DNA of 36,150 nt from Solirubrobacterales bacterium. Its GTDB lineage: Bacteria > Actinomycetota > Thermoleophilia > Solirubrobacterales > Solirubrobacteraceae. Position 1 is the first letter of the stretch. Each line of letters begins with the position of its first letter. The notes beneath the pieces are model-generated. The model saw only the letters and a program-made list of their open reading frames with translations. It was not told the origin of the DNA and did no database searches. The stretch covers positions 1 to 36,150 of the forward strand of contig JAOPZV010000146.1 of assembly GCA_025963935.1 (NCBI GenBank), given 5' to 3'. The position numbers and the translations under genes were made by a program. Below are positions 10,491-21,824 of the stretch, piece by piece.

Positions 10491-12046
10491 GCCCAGTCCG
10501 GGTGTTCGCAGGCGAGCGCGATGGCCCGCATCGCAGCGGTCGACTTGGCCACCGACTCCTCGTACTCGTAGTCGGGCTTGGCGTCGGCCACAGTGCCACC
10601 GCCGGCCTGTATGTGCGCAACGCCGTCCTTGACGACGACCGTCCGAATGTGGATCGCCGTGTCGAGGTCGCCGGCGTAGCTCAGATAGCCGATCGCCCCG
10701 CCGTAGCCGCCGCGCTTGACCGGCTCGAGCTCGTCGATGATCTGCATCGCCCGCACCTTCGGCGCGCCCGAGAGCGTCCCGGCGGGCAGCACCGACCGCA
10801 GCGCGTCCATCGGCCCGACGTCCGGGCGAAGCATGCCTGACACCGAGGAGACGATGTGCATCACATGGCTGTAGGACTCGATCTCCATCAGCTCGTCGAC
10901 CGTCACCGTCCCGTACTCGCAGACCCGCCCGAGGTCGTTGCGCCCGAGGTCGACGAGCATCACGTGCTCGGCACGCTCCTTCTCGTCGCTGAGCAGCTCC
11001 GCGGCGATGCGACGGTCCTCCTCCGGGCTCACTCCACGGGGCCTGGTTCCGGCGATCGGCTTGGTGCTCACGTGACGGCCCGTGACCGTCAGCAGCGGCT
11101 CGGGGCTCGCCCCGGCCACCTGAAAGTCGCCGAAGTCGAGGAAGTACATGTAAGGACTCGGGTTCACCGCGCGCAGGCCCCGATAGATCGAGAACGCCTC
11201 GACCGGCACCGGTGCCGACCAGCGCTGGGAGGGGACGACTTGGAAGGCGTCTCCGGCGTAGATGTACTCGACGATCCGCTGCACGATCGCTTCGAACTGC
11301 TCGCGCTCCATGTTCGACTGGAAGGCCGGCAGCTCGCGCGAGCGATGCGGGTGCTCGCGGCCGGGCACGGGGCCTGCGAGCGCGCAGCGCACCTCGCCGA
11401 TCGTGCGGGCGGCCTGCCCGTAGGCGCGCTCGACATCCGGCTCGAGCTGCAGGTCGGCGTTCGCGATGATCGTCACGGTGTGCTTGAGATGATCGAAGAC
11501 GACGAGCGCGTCGGAGAGCATCAGGGCCATGTCGGGCAGCCCGAGCGGGTCAGGAGGCGGATCGCCGAGGGGCTCCACCGCACGCACCAGGTCGTAGCCG
11601 AAGTAGCCGACCGCCCCGCCTGTGAACGGGGGCGCGTCGACCATCGGCGCCTGGTTGAAACGGGCGACGTGCTCGGCGGCGAGCGCATAGGGATCGCCGC
11701 CGTCGGCGAGTGCCCAGCGCACGACCGCCTGCGGCCGAAAGCCGATGAACGACCACCGTCCCACCCGCTGTCCCTGGTCGGCGGACTCGAGCAGGAAGGC
11801 CGGCTCTCCGGGCGCGAGGGCGCGCAGCTTCAGAAAGGCGGACACCGGCGTCTCGCAGTCCTCGACGAAGCTGTAGCGCAGCGGGATGAGGTTGTGGGCA
11901 CGTGCGAGCTCGCGCGCCTGCGCAAGGCTCGGCTCGAGCGTCACCGCGTCGGGACGCGGTCCGTCGCCGTCGCCGTCGCCGTCCGGGGGCTCGACTGCCA
12001 CCGGATCGCCGGGCGGATCGCCGGGCGCGCTAGGAGCGACGGCCAT
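10487..12046 (-). CDS. trpE: Anthranilate synthase component I (internal ATG at 12044-12046)
   Basis: Chorismate-binding motifs: [70 protein letters not shown] overlap with trpG. Confidence 0.96.
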
Positions 12047-12656
12047 CGAGCACCCGCTCGGCGTCCGCCAGCGAACGTCCACGGCTTCGCAGGAGCACGA
12101 GCAGGTGGTAGAGCACGTCGGCGGCCTCTTCGTCGATGCGCTCCTCTGACTCCTCGCGAGCGGCACGAGCCACCTCCTCGGCCTCCTCCATGACCTTCTC
12201 GCCGATCCTCGCAGGATCGTCGAGCAGCTCGACGGTGTAGGAGCCGGCTGGACGCCTGCTGGCGCGATCGCGCAGGGTTCTCTCGAGCATCGGCAGAGCC
12301 TCATGCGGCGCGGCAGCGTCGACGTCGCCCCTGTGAAAGCACGAGCGCTCGCCGGTGTGGCATGCGGGCCCGGCCGGCTCGACCAGCGCGAGCAGCGTGT
12401 CGCCGTCGCAGTCGAGGCGCAGCGCGCGCACCGTCTGGACGTTGCCGCTCGTGGCACCCTTGTGCCACTGCTCGGCACGCGAACGGCTCCACAGGTGCAG
12501 CTCGCCCGTGTCGCGGGTACGCCGCAGCGCCTGTTCGTTCATGTAGGCGAGCATCAGAACCTCGCCGCTGCCCCAGTCCTGTACGACGCACGGCACCAGG
12601 CCCTCACGGTCGTACTCGACCAGCTCCTCGATGGATTCCGCCGCCGTATTGCTCAT
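12030..12656 (-). CDS. hisIE: Bifunctional phosphoribosyl-AMP cyclohydrolase / phosphoribosyl-ATP pyrophosphatase; start at 12654-12656
   Basis: [55 protein letters not shown], then His[15 protein letters not shown]...[14 protein letters not shown]. Confidence 0.93.
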   Translation of the reverse strand: MSNTAAESIEELVEYDREGLVPCVVQDWGSGEVLMLAYMNEQALRRTRDTGELHLWSRSRAEQWHKGATSGNVQTVRALRLDCDGDTLLALVEPAGPACHTGERSCFHRGDVDAAAPHEALPMLERTLRDRASRRPAGSYTVELLDDPARIGEKVMEEAEEVARAAREESEERIDEEAADVLYHLLVLLRSRGRSLADAERVLDGRRS

Positions 12657-12710
12657 CGCACGATTGTAGGTACAGCCCGCGCGTTGCGGTTTGAGACACA
12701 CTGCCACGCG

Positions 12711-13673
12711 ATGCAATCGCTGTTCGATCGGGAATTGGTGGTCATCACGGGCAAGGGCGGCGTCGGCAAGACGACGATCGCGGCTGCGATCGGACTCCTG
12801 GGGGCGCAACGGGGCCTGCGCACGATCGTGGTCGAGGTGGGCGACCAGACGCGCGTGCCGGAGCTGTTCGGTCACCCGGCGGGAGAGCCGGGCGCCGAGA
12901 GCAAGCTCCAGGCGCGATTGTCGAGTATCTCGGTCGACCCCGACCAGGCGCTGCTCGAGTGGCTGCAGAAGCTCGGCGGACGGGTCTCTGGCCGAGTGCT
13001 CGCGTCGAGCGGCACCTTTCAGTACTTCGCTGCGGCGGCTCCCGGTGCCAAGGAGCTCGTCACGATGGTGAAGATCTGGGAGTTGACACAGGGCCAGCGG
13101 TGGCAGCGGCGCGCCGCCGGCTATGACCTGGTCGTGCTGGACGCCCCGGCGACGGGCAACGCGCTCGGCATGCTCGGCTCGCCGCAGACGTTCGGCGCGA
13201 TCGCTCGCGTGGGTCCCGTCGCGGGGCAGGCGCAACGCGTGGGGGATCTGCTGCAGCAGCCTGAGCGCACCGCGTTCGTGGCGGTAGCCCTGCCGACGGA
13301 CATGGCGGTCACCGAGGCGCTCGAGATCCAGGACGGGCTGCGCACGCAGCTGGGTCGCACGCTCGACACCGTGGTCGTCAACGGGGTTCTCCCGCAGCGC
13401 TTCACCGCAGCCGAGCTGCGCCGGATAGCCGCACTGAGTGAGAAGAACCCGGCCGCCGGCGCATCGCGCCGCACGGCGAGCGACTCAGAGCTGAGGCGTT
13501 CGGCGGCGCACGCGGCCCAGACGGTCCATGACCGGGCTCGCTTTCAGCACAACCAGATCGCGCGCCTGCGGCGCCGGGACTTCGAGGTGCTCGGCGTGCC
13601 GTTCGTGTGGGGCGCCGGGATGGATCTGCCGGCCGTTGAACGCGTCGCCGAGCAGCTAGGCCGCCGGCTGTAG
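12711..13673 (+). CDS. ArsA/MinD-like P-loop ATPase; ATG at 12711 (upstream part of the longer ORF is antisense to hisIE)
   Basis: Walker [37 protein letters not shown]. Confidence 0.9.
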   Translation: MQSLFDRELVVITGKGGVGKTTIAAAIGLLGAQRGLRTIVVEVGDQTRVPELFGHPAGEPGAESKLQARLSSISVDPDQALLEWLQKLGGRVSGRVLASSGTFQYFAAAAPGAKELVTMVKIWELTQGQRWQRRAAGYDLVVLDAPATGNALGMLGSPQTFGAIARVGPVAGQAQRVGDLLQQPERTAFVAVALPTDMAVTEALEIQDGLRTQLGRTLDTVVVNGVLPQRFTAAELRRIAALSEKNPAAGASRRTASDSELRRSAAHAAQTVHDRARFQHNQIARLRRRDFEVLGVPFVWGAGMDLPAVERVAEQLGRRL

Positions 13674-13709
13674 CAGGCGGGTCGCGTGCTGCATCGCCCG
13701 CCGGCCTAG
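13656..13709. terminator. Candidate bidirectional terminator between convergent ATPase and era genes
   Basis: CTAGGCCG (13656-13663) / CGGCCTAG (13702-13709) enclosing GGCGGG (13676-13681) / CCCGCC (13697-13702); no U tract. Confidence 0.4.
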
Positions 13710-14587
13710 GTGATCCCGAGGCGATCGAGCAGGCCCTCGTCGCCTCGCCAGTCGCGTCGAACGCGCACGGAGAGGTCGAGGTGCACCTGGCCGCCGAGCT
13801 CGCGCTCGATCTCGCGGCGCGCGGCAGTGCCGATCGCCTTGATCATCCGCCCGTGTGCGCCGATCAGGATGCCCTTCTGCGAGTCGCTCTCGACCCAGAT
13901 CAGGGCGCGCACCCGCGTCAGGCCGTCGCGCGGCGATTCGAGCTCTTCCACCACGACCTCGACCGAATGCGGAACCTCCTGGAAGGTCCGCCTGATGACC
14001 GCCTCGCGCACGAGCTCCGCGATCAAGAGCTCCTGCGGCTGGTCGGATCTCGCCTCCGGCGCGTACAGCAACGGGCCCTCCGGCATCAGCGTCGCGAGAT
14101 GCTCGACGAGCGCCGGCACGCCGGACCCGGTGCGGGCCGAGATCGGGAACACGTCGTCCCCCACCTCGAGCTCGGCGGCGCTCTGCAGCGTGGCCATCAG
14201 CTGGGCGCGGGCAAGACGGTCGACCTTGTTCACCGCGATGGCCACGGGTATGTCGACGCCGGCAAGAGCCTTGGCGATGAACCGATCGCCCGGTCCCACC
14301 CCCTGCTCGCCGTTGAGCATCAGCAGCGCGGCATCGGAGTCCTCGAGCTCCTGCTGGACGCGTCGAGCCATGCGCGAGGTGAGAGCGTCGCGCGGCCGCT
14401 GCACTCCGGGGAGATCGACGAGGACCAGTTGGCACGAGCCGCTCTGGTGAACGCCGCGGATTGCGCGCCTGGTCGTCTGCGGCCTGTCGGAGACGATCGC
14501 GACCTTCTGACCGACCACCGCGTTGACGAACGTCGACTTGCCGACGTTCGGCCGCCCGGCGAGCGCGACGAAGCCGCTGTGGGTCAC
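13706..14587 (-). CDS. era: GTPase Era
   Basis: GFVALAGRPNVGKSTFVNAVVGQKVAIVSDRPQTTR; C-terminal KH domain KGILIGAHGRMIKAIGTAARREIE. Confidence 0.97.
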   Translation of the reverse strand: MTHSGFVALAGRPNVGKSTFVNAVVGQKVAIVSDRPQTTRRAIRGVHQSGSCQLVLVDLPGVQRPRDALTSRMARRVQQELEDSDAALLMLNGEQGVGPGDRFIAKALAGVDIPVAIAVNKVDRLARAQLMATLQSAAELEVGDDVFPISARTGSGVPALVEHLATLMPEGPLLYAPEARSDQPQELLIAELVREAVIRRTFQEVPHSVEVVVEELESPRDGLTRVRALIWVESDSQKGILIGAHGRMIKAIGTAARREIERELGGQVHLDLSVRVRRDWRGDEGLLDRLGIT

Positions 14588-15042
14588 CGGCCTGCCTGCT
14601 GCAGCAGGCGCCGCTGCAGCGCGAGCATCTCGCCGTGATCGACCTCGTGATCCATACCGAGAAGATGGAGCATTCCGTGCACGATCGCCTCGGAGAGGTC
14701 GCTCGTGTGCGCGGGACAGATGACGATGTCACCGAGCTCGCGCATCACCGTGCCGGCGCCCCCGTCACCGGCGTTCGCCGCGACTGGCCCCCCGGTGGCT
14801 GGCGAGGCGGCGACAAGCGGCTCGGCCCCGTCGATCGGAAACGACAGCACGTCGGTTGCACTCGGCGTGCCGCGATGTGCGTCGTTCAGCTCGATGATCC
14901 GCTGCTCGTCCACGAACTCGACGGCGACATGCCCGTCGTGGACTCCCGCCGCGTCCGCGGCGTCCATGCACAGACGGCGGATCTTCGCCAGCGACGGCGC
15001 CCCGCTGAGATGCCCACGGCCGAACACCTCGACCTCGAGCAT
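14584..15042 (-). CDS. ybeY: Endoribonuclease / rRNA maturation factor YbeY
   Basis: ELNDAHRGTPSATDVLSFPID and HGMLHLLGMDHEVDHGEM (H3xH5xH-type motif). Confidence 0.95.
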   Translation of the reverse strand: MLEVEVFGRGHLSGAPSLAKIRRLCMDAADAAGVHDGHVAVEFVDEQRIIELNDAHRGTPSATDVLSFPIDGAEPLVAASPATGGPVAANAGDGGAGTVMRELGDIVICPAHTSDLSEAIVHGMLHLLGMDHEVDHGEMLALQRRLLQQAGR

Positions 15043-15049
15043 CAGGTGA

Positions 15050-16075
15050 TCAGGCGCTGCGGATCGCTGAACGGCCGCCGCCCTGCGCGGCCGCTCCGGC
15101 GACCCGCTCGCCGGGTGCTGCCGATCGGTCGCCGTCCCCCCGGTGGGAGTGCACGTCGTAGGCCTCGACGATCCGCTGGACGAGCTTGTGGCGAACCACG
15201 TCCTCGCCCCCGAATCGCACGAACTCGATTCCCTCGATCGCCTCGAGCACGTCGCCCACGACGATCAGCCCGGACTGCTGCTCGCGCGGCAGGTCCACCT
15301 GGGTCACATCGCCGGTGACTACCATCCGCGAGCCGAAGCCGAGGCGCGTGAGGAACATCTTCATCTGCTCTGGCGTCGTGTTCTGCGCCTCGTCGAGGAT
15401 CACGAAGGAGTCGTTCAGCGTGCGGCCCCGCATGAAGGCGAGCGGAGCGATCTCGATCACCCCGCGCTCGATGTGCTGGGAGACCTTCTCAGGGTCGATC
15501 ATGTCGTGCAGCGCGTCGAACAACGGCCGCAGATAGGGGTCGACCTTCGCCATCATGTCGCCCGGCAGGAAGCCGAGCCGCTCGCCCGCCTCCACCGCCG
15601 GCCGCGTGAGGATGATGCGATTGACCTCGTGTCGCGAGAGGGCGGCGGCGGCCATCGCGACCGCGAGGAACGTCTTTCCGGTGCCGGCCGGCCCGACCCC
15701 GAAGGTGACTGTGTTCTCCCGCACCGAGTCCACGTAGCGCTTCTGGTTGATCGTCTTCGGGGCGACCCTCAGTCCTCGGTGGCGCCAGACCACGTCCTCG
15801 AGGACCCGCGCGGGCGATTCGTGGGCGTCGAGCGCTCCGGTGACCGCCGTGATGGTCCCGGGCCCGATCTGATGCCCTCGGGAGATCAGATCGGCGAGCT
15901 CGTGCACGACGCGCTCGCCGACGTGCGTCTCGCCCTCGTCCCCGTCGAAGGTGAGCAGGTTCCCGCGCAGGAACACCTTGCAGTCGAGGTGGGCCTCCAG
16001 GGCGCGCAGCACAACGTCCTGGCTGCCCGCCAGCTCGGCTGCCACTTCGTTGGAGAGCTCTATCTGCGTCCTCAT
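15050..16075 (-). CDS. phoH: PhoH family ATPase
   Basis: FGVGPAGTGKTFLAVAMA, ILTRPAVEAGERLGFLPGDMMAKVDPYLRPLFDAL, FVILDEAQNTTPEQMKMFLTRLGFGSRMVVTGD. Confidence 0.96.
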   Translation of the reverse strand: MRTQIELSNEVAAELAGSQDVVLRALEAHLDCKVFLRGNLLTFDGDEGETHVGERVVHELADLISRGHQIGPGTITAVTGALDAHESPARVLEDVVWRHRGLRVAPKTINQKRYVDSVRENTVTFGVGPAGTGKTFLAVAMAAAALSRHEVNRIILTRPAVEAGERLGFLPGDMMAKVDPYLRPLFDALHDMIDPEKVSQHIERGVIEIAPLAFMRGRTLNDSFVILDEAQNTTPEQMKMFLTRLGFGSRMVVTGDVTQVDLPREQQSGLIVVGDVLEAIEGIEFVRFGGEDVVRHKLVQRIVEAYDVHSHRGDGDRSAAPGERVAGAAAQGGGRSAIRSA

Positions 16076-16503
16076 CCTTGCAGCGAGGCCCTCACGAGCC
16101 CCGAGACGCGCTTGCCGTCGGCGCGACCGTCGACTGCCTCCATCGCCTGTTTCATCGCGACGCCCATGTCCTTGGCCGACTCCGCTCCGCTCTCACGCAC
16201 GGCCCGCTCGACGATCGCGCGCAGCTCCTCTTCGGAGAGCTCGGCGGGGAGATAGCCGCTGATCAGCTCGGCCTCGGACTCCTCGCCCGCGGCGAGGTCG
16301 TCGCGCCCGGCGTCGCGATAGGCGCTGGCCGCCTCCAGGCGCCGCTTGCGCTCGCGCCGCAGCACCGCGAGGTCGTCCCCGCCGCCGTCCTTGGCGGCCT
16401 TCTGCAGCTCCGAGATCACCAGGCGCAGGGCGCCAACCCGGTCTTTTTCACCGGCACGCATCGCATCGCCGACGTCGGCTTTGATTCTCTCGATCGTGTC
16501 CAT
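16072..16503 (-). CDS. yqeY: GatB/YqeY domain-containing protein (ATG at 16501-16503)
   Basis: KADVGDAMRAGEKDRVGALRLVISELQ, LISGYLPAELSEEELRAIV, GVAMKQAMEAVDGRADGKRVSGLVR. Confidence 0.92.
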   Translation of the reverse strand: MDTIERIKADVGDAMRAGEKDRVGALRLVISELQKAAKDGGGDDLAVLRRERKRRLEAASAYRDAGRDDLAAGEESEAELISGYLPAELSEEELRAIVERAVRESGAESAKDMGVAMKQAMEAVDGRADGKRVSGLVRASLQG

Positions 16504-16634
16504 CTTCAGACCAGGATACGCCGGTCGGGAGATGCGTCGGGGCACTCGCTCCCCGGGGGCCCCCGGGATCGCGGTGGAAGCAGCCGTCGAGCCACCGTGG
16601 CGGCCCTGGGGCGCGAGCGAATAGGGTGCACGCC

Positions 16635-17768
16635 GTGAACGAGTCCCTGTACGCCGACGCGCTGGCTCCTTTCCTCGCTGAGGTGGAGCGCCTGCGTCCG
16701 CGGGAGGGGGAAGTGATCGACGCCCATACCCATCTCGGCCTCGATGAGGACGGTCGCTCGCTGACGCTCGATCAGCTGCTCCTGCTACTCGACGCCGCCG
16801 GCGCTCGTCGAGCATGCGTGTTCCCGCTGCATGACCCCGAGCGCCACCCGGCGTACCGGGTGCCGAACGACCGCGTGCTCTCTTGGGCCGACGAGTCCGA
16901 AGGCAGGCTCGTGCCGTTCTGCCGGCTGGACCCCGCCGAAGAACCGCTTGCGGAGAGCGAACGATGCCTGGCAGCTGGGGCGCGCGGAATCAAGCTGCAT
17001 CCGCGCGCTCAGGATTTTGATTTCGATGGCGAGGAGCTGGACAGTGTGTTCGGCCTCGCAGAATCGGCGAAGGTCCCGATCCTGATTCACGCCGGTCGTG
17101 GCCTGCCGCCGCTGGCGGAGGGGCTGGTCGGTCTCGCTCTGCGCCATCCGAACGCGGTCCTGATACTTGCTCACGGCGCGATTTGCGACCAGGGCATCCT
17201 GACCTCCCGCCTGGCCGACCACCCAGGGGTCCTGTACGACATCTCCTGCTTTTTTCCGCTCGATGTGATCGAGCTGTTCGCGCGTGTCCCCGCAGAGAGA
17301 ATCGTCTTCGCCTCCGACCCGCCCTATGGCATGCCGGCGACCTCGCTGTACATGGCACTGCGCGTCGCACTGCAGGCGCACCTCGACGAGGCGACGATCA
17401 GGGGGGTCCTCGGTGGCACGATGGCCGCGTTGCTGGACGGCGAGGGGCTGCCGGCGGTGTCCGCTCCGCGGCGTGTGGACTCGATCGAGCTGTCGGGCCG
17501 CCTCGCGCGCGTGTATGGCTACGCGAGCCTCGTCGGCCCGGCGCTGTTCACCGGTGTGCTCGAGCAGGCCCGAGCGATGCTGGACATGGCGCAAGCGGCG
17601 TGCCGTGATCCCGAGCCGGGAGCGGTCGGCGAGGCGCTCGACACGATCGGTGCGGCGCTGAGCGCGGCGGACGTGCTGCTCGACGCCGAGGGCGGGGTGC
17701 GCGCCGCGATCGATCTCGTGTATCGCTCGATCGTCAGAGCGGCAACCGAGATACCTGACAGCGCCTGA
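16635..17768 (+). CDS. Amidohydrolase (TIM-barrel metal-dependent hydrolase); GTG 16635 or 16626
   Basis: VIDAHTHLGLDEDG, GARGIKLHPRAQDF, PILIHAGRG, ILAHGAICDQ, RIVFASDPPYG. Confidence 0.87.
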   Translation: MNESLYADALAPFLAEVERLRPREGEVIDAHTHLGLDEDGRSLTLDQLLLLLDAAGARRACVFPLHDPERHPAYRVPNDRVLSWADESEGRLVPFCRLDPAEEPLAESERCLAAGARGIKLHPRAQDFDFDGEELDSVFGLAESAKVPILIHAGRGLPPLAEGLVGLALRHPNAVLILAHGAICDQGILTSRLADHPGVLYDISCFFPLDVIELFARVPAERIVFASDPPYGMPATSLYMALRVALQAHLDEATIRGVLGGTMAALLDGEGLPAVSAPRRVDSIELSGRLARVYGYASLVGPALFTGVLEQARAMLDMAQAACRDPEPGAVGEALDTIGAALSAADVLLDAEGGVRAAIDLVYRSIVRAATEIPDSA

Positions 17769-17867
17769 TCGGCCCAGCTCACACGGACGGCGGCCTGGCC
17801 CTGAACTCCCGGCAGGCCTGGCTTCGCGCCATCGCGGTGGCTGCCGCCGACGCGGAGGAGAGAGCTC

Positions 17868-18794
17868 TCATTCTGCTTGGAGCCACACCGCTGCCCACTC
17901 CCCACTCTCCCGGCGTTCGCGCTCGCTGAGGTTGAGGCGCTCGCCAAACGCACGCCGGACCTCCTCGACCTCAGCCCTCAGCAGCCCCCCGGCAATGAGG
18001 TGTCGCGGCGGCGAGGTCATCGTCCTCGCGAGCTCGAGAAGCAGCGGGCGAAGCAGGTTCGCGACGACCACAACCGAGCCGGGGGACCGTGTGCCGCAAT
18101 TGAACTCAGCAGTACCAGGAGAGGTCGTGGACATCCAGGGCAGCGGCTGAGCGCGCAGGTCAAAGCGGTGAACCTCGATCCGTGCGCCGTTCTGGGCGGC
18201 GTTCTGCCGGGCGGCCTCGACGCTCTCGCGCTCATGGTCGAGGCCGAGAACCGGATCGAAGCCGAGCCGAGCGGCAGCGATCGCGAGCACACCCGAGCCG
18301 ATGCCCACGTCGAGCAGCGCTCCCGTGCCCTCCCCATCCGCCGCAAGCCTGAGCAGCAGCTCGAGGCACATCCGGGTCGTCGCGTGGGCACCCGTGCCGA
18401 AGGCCTGGCCGGGGTCGATGATGATCTCCTCGACGCCCTCGCGCCGACGAGCGTGCGGCTCCTCCCAGGGAGGTCGCACGTACAGGGAAGGCACCGCGGG
18501 GCCGGCGCCCGATGGCGAGCGGGGCGCCTCGATCAGCACCGGGCGGTGGAACTGCTTCCACCGCTCATGCCAGTCGTCGGCTAGCTCAGTCGTGGAGACC
18601 TCGACAAGCGCATCGCCCGCCGCGGCGTGCAGGTCGGGGAGGGCCGGGAGCTCGCCCGGCGCCCCGTAAACGGCGAACTCCACGATCGTTGTGCCCAGCT
18701 GGCGCTCCTCGACGCCGGCCGGGGCGAGCTCCAACAGCTCGGCAAGCACGGACTCGGCCTGATCGCGCTGGACGCGAACGGCGAGGCGGATCAC
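17868..18794 (-). CDS. prmA: Ribosomal protein L11 methyltransferase
   Basis: [43 protein letters not shown]. Confidence 0.94.
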   Translation of the reverse strand: MIRLAVRVQRDQAESVLAELLELAPAGVEERQLGTTIVEFAVYGAPGELPALPDLHAAAGDALVEVSTTELADDWHERWKQFHRPVLIEAPRSPSGAGPAVPSLYVRPPWEEPHARRREGVEEIIIDPGQAFGTGAHATTRMCLELLLRLAADGEGTGALLDVGIGSGVLAIAAARLGFDPVLGLDHERESVEAARQNAAQNGARIEVHRFDLRAQPLPWMSTTSPGTAEFNCGTRSPGSVVVVANLLRPLLLELARTMTSPPRHLIAGGLLRAEVEEVRRAFGERLNLSERERRESGEWAAVWLQAE

Positions 18795-19945
18795 GCCGCG
18801 CGGCTGCCGAGCGCCCGACGCAGCTTCGCGAACATCGATTCGTCAGAGCGCAGGTTCTCCGCGGTGAGACTGTCGTTCAGCCGTTCCATCAGCTCGCGCT
18901 GCTCGCCGTCTAGGTTGTGCGGCACCACGACGTTGACGACGACCCGCAGGTCTCCGCGCCGGCCACGGCCGAGAGCCGGCATCCCCTCGCCGCGTACCGT
19001 CATCACCTCGCCGGGCTGCGTGCCCGGCGCCAGCTCGACGGAGGCTGTTCCGTCCAGGGTGGCCACCTCGAGCGTCCCGCCGAGGGCGGCAAGCGGAGCT
19101 GCGACATCCAGCGAGGTGATCAGATGGTCCCCTTCCCGGACGAACCTATCGTCTTCGATGACGTTCACGATGACGTACAGGTCGCCGGCTGGGGCCCCTG
19201 CCTCGCCGGCGTGCCCGCGTCCGCCCAGGCGAATCCTCTGCCCGTCGGCGATGCCCGCAGGCACGTCCACGTCGAGCTCGCGCCGCACCTGCAGACGACC
19301 GCGACCGCGGCACTCGCGGCAGGGCTGGGTGGCGACGCGTCCATCTCCATGACAGGCGTCGCAGGGCATGGTGCGCACCATCTGCCCAAACGGCGTGCGC
19401 GTCACCGCCTGCAGCTGTCCCGCGCCACCACATCGCTCGCATGTCTCGATCGGGGTGCCGGGCTCAGCGCCGTTGCCGTGACAGCGCTCGCAGCGGTCGA
19501 CGGCCTGGAAGGCGATCTCCGTCTTGACGCCGTTCGCGGCTTCGACCAGCTCGATGTCGACTGCGACGCCGATGTCTTCGCCCTGTGCGGGCCCGGCACG
19601 GCCGGTGAACGCGCCGCCGCCGAAGAACGCGTTGAACAGGTCGCCGATCGATCCGAAGCTCTCGAAGTTCGGCGCGTAGCCGCCGGACCTGAGCCCTTCG
19701 TGGCCATAGCGGTCATACGTGGCGCGACGCTCCGCGTCGGACAGGATCTCGTAAGCCTCGGCGGCCGCCTTGAACTTCTCCTCAGCGTCGGGATCGTGTG
19801 CGTTGACGTCCGGATGCAGCTCCCGGGCGAGCTGGCGGAAGGCTTTCTTGATCTCCTGCTCGGAGGCGTCCCGGCCGACGCCGAGCACCTCGTAGGGGTC
19901 GCGCGGCATGCTCTTCTTGTCAGCTCTCGGCATAGGTGTCTTCAA
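18791..19945 (-). CDS. dnaJ: Chaperone DnaJ
   Basis: J domain [33 protein letters not shown] and four CxxCxGxG zinc-finger repeats. Confidence 0.97.
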   Translation of the reverse strand: MKTPMPRADKKSMPRDPYEVLGVGRDASEQEIKKAFRQLARELHPDVNAHDPDAEEKFKAAAEAYEILSDAERRATYDRYGHEGLRSGGYAPNFESFGSIGDLFNAFFGGGAFTGRAGPAQGEDIGVAVDIELVEAANGVKTEIAFQAVDRCERCHGNGAEPGTPIETCERCGGAGQLQAVTRTPFGQMVRTMPCDACHGDGRVATQPCRECRGRGRLQVRRELDVDVPAGIADGQRIRLGGRGHAGEAGAPAGDLYVIVNVIEDDRFVREGDHLITSLDVAAPLAALGGTLEVATLDGTASVELAPGTQPGEVMTVRGEGMPALGRGRRGDLRVVVNVVVPHNLDGEQRELMERLNDSLTAENLRSDESMFAKLRRALGSRAA

Positions 19946-20948
19946 CGAACCGCGACAGCTCGTGCGCCGCCTCCCGCACCGTCGCGATGGCCCCGGCGTA
20001 GTCCATCCGCACCGGGCCGATCACCGATACGGTGCCGAGCTTGCGACGCGGCATCCCATAGCCCGTCGCGACCACGGCGAGCGACCGCATCGCGGGAAGC
20101 TCGTTCTCTTGCCCGATTCGGACGTACACGCCGGGCTCGCCGAGCGCGGCACGCAGGATCCGCAGCAGGGCGACCCTCCGCTCGAGCAGGCCAATCAGCT
20201 CGTTGAACTGCTCGGTGTCCTCGATCTGACCAGTAGAGAACAGCCGCGCTGTACCCTCGAAGTACAGCGAGTCCTCAGCGTCGGCGGCAAGGGTGCCGAA
20301 GGCTGGTGCGAAGCGCGCAAGGAAGTCGAGCTCGGTGACCGACAGGCCAGGCTCGACCAGGCGCTGGTGAATCATGCGTGCGCCAAGCCCCAGGCCGACC
20401 AGGCGCTCGTTGAGATACTCCCCGGCCCAGGCGAGCAGGCCCGGATCGACCGATCGCTCGAAGGTCGCGAGCATCTTCGAGACGCCGCCGGTCGAGGTGA
20501 TGATGACGACGAGCACGACCTGTGGCTGCAGCGCGAGCACCTCGATGCGCCGAATCGTCGCCGTGTTGCGCGAGGGCGCCGAGACGACTGCCAGCAGGTT
20601 GGTCATCTGCGACAGGGTTTCCGTCGTCGCGCGCATCGCCTCATCGACCTCGCGGCGGATCAGCGAGAGCTCGAGCCGAGGTTCCGGCGAAGCAGGAGCC
20701 TGGTCGGCGCTGAGCATGCGGTCGACCAGGTAGCGGTGTCCAGCGTCGGTCGGCACGCGTCCCGCGGACACGTGCGGGTGAGCCAGCAGGCCGTGCTCCT
20801 CGAGCTGGGCGAGCTCGTTACGAACGGTCGAGGGCCCGCAATCGAGCTCCGCGTCGGCGGCGATCACCCGCGAGGCAACCGGCATCCCCGTCCGCAGGTA
20901 GTCGTCGACGACCTTGCACAGAATGCGCTCCTGGCGAGGGGTGAGCAT
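19920..20948 (-). CDS. hrcA: Heat-inducible transcription repressor HrcA
   Basis: [65 protein letters not shown]. Confidence 0.96.
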   Translation of the reverse strand: MLTPRQERILCKVVDDYLRTGMPVASRVIAADAELDCGPSTVRNELAQLEEHGLLAHPHVSAGRVPTDAGHRYLVDRMLSADQAPASPEPRLELSLIRREVDEAMRATTETLSQMTNLLAVVSAPSRNTATIRRIEVLALQPQVVLVVIITSTGGVSKMLATFERSVDPGLLAWAGEYLNERLVGLGLGARMIHQRLVEPGLSVTELDFLARFAPAFGTLAADAEDSLYFEGTARLFSTGQIEDTEQFNELIGLLERRVALLRILRAALGEPGVYVRIGQENELPAMRSLAVVATGYGMPRRKLGTVSVIGPVRMDYAGAIATVREAAHELSRFVEDTYAES

Positions 20949-20990
20949 GGGACTGATTGTAGGCGGCGTGCTGACGCCGGCAGACGGGGG

Positions 20991-21383
20991 TTAGAGCTCT
21001 AGCTCAGCCTCGGCGTTGCGGATGATCTGTGTGCCGCCCTGTTCGGCGACCGTGTCGATGAGCACCCGCCCGTCGGCCGCCTCGCGGACCGAGCCCGTAA
21101 CGAGCACCTCCTGCTCGGGCACTCCCATGCCGCGGAACTGGACCGACAGGCGTCTCAGATGCTCTGGTCCTCCGGCCGCCTCGGTCTGTGCACGTGCGAC
21201 CTGCGCCATCGTCCACAGGCCGTGAAGAATCCGCCCGGGCAGCCCGACCGACTGCGCGAACTCCTCATCGATGTGGATCGGGTTGAAGTCGCCCGACGCG
21301 CCTGCGTACCGTGCGGTGAGGTACCTGTCGGGCATGACCCTCAGCTCGGGGATCGTCGCGCCCGCCTCTAGATCGGCCATCAC
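20991..21383 (-). CDS. MaoC-like dehydratase (HadB-like)
   Basis: GASGDFNPIHIDEEFAQSVGLPGRILHGLWTMAQV hot-dog hydratase motif. Confidence 0.9.
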   Translation of the reverse strand: MMADLEAGATIPELRVMPDRYLTARYAGASGDFNPIHIDEEFAQSVGLPGRILHGLWTMAQVARAQTEAAGGPEHLRRLSVQFRGMGVPEQEVLVTGSVREAADGRVLIDTVAEQGGTQIIRNAEAELEL

Positions 21384-21824
21384 TCACACTCCTCTGACGA
21401 TGTTCGTCCACGTTCCGCGGCACACCTGCTCGCCGCGCTGATTCGTCGAGACCGACTCGAAGACGTAGTAGCCGCGACCGTCTCGTTCGGAGATGTCCTT
21501 GACGCTGGCTGTCGTCGTGATCTCGTCGCCCGCCACCACCAGCGGTCCCCACACGAACTCCTGGCCCCCGTGGACCATCATCGCGAAGTTGAGCTCGATC
21601 TCAGGATCGAAGATCGGCGGTCCCACCGATGGTGCGCTGTACACAACCGCGAACATCGGAGGAGCAACGACGTCCGCATGACCGGCCGCCCGTGCGGCGC
21701 CCACGTCGAGATGGACGGGATTGGTCTCGCCGACCGCCCTGGCGTACTCCTTGATCTTCTCTCGGCCCACCGCGTAAGGGACCGGCTCGTACGTCTTGCC
21801 GACTGCTTGCGTGTTGACTGGCAT
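21384..21824 (-). CDS. FAS1-like dehydratase / MaoC N-terminal-domain protein (HadA-like)
   Basis: YEPVPYAVGREKIKEYARAVGETNPVHLD, VAPPMFAVVYS, LNFAMMVHGGQEFVWGPLVVAGDEI. Confidence 0.9.
   Translation of the reverse strand: MPVNTQAVGKTYEPVPYAVGREKIKEYARAVGETNPVHLDVGAARAAGHADVVAPPMFAVVYSAPSVGPPIFDPEIELNFAMMVHGGQEFVWGPLVVAGDEITTTASVKDISERDGRGYYVFESVSTNQRGEQVCRGTWTNIVRGV

Noticed and set aside
20949-20990. Looked for a CIRCE element (TTAGCACTC-N9-GAGTGCTAA) at the hrcA promoter
   Set aside because: No matching inverted repeat in the short gap upstream of hrcA.
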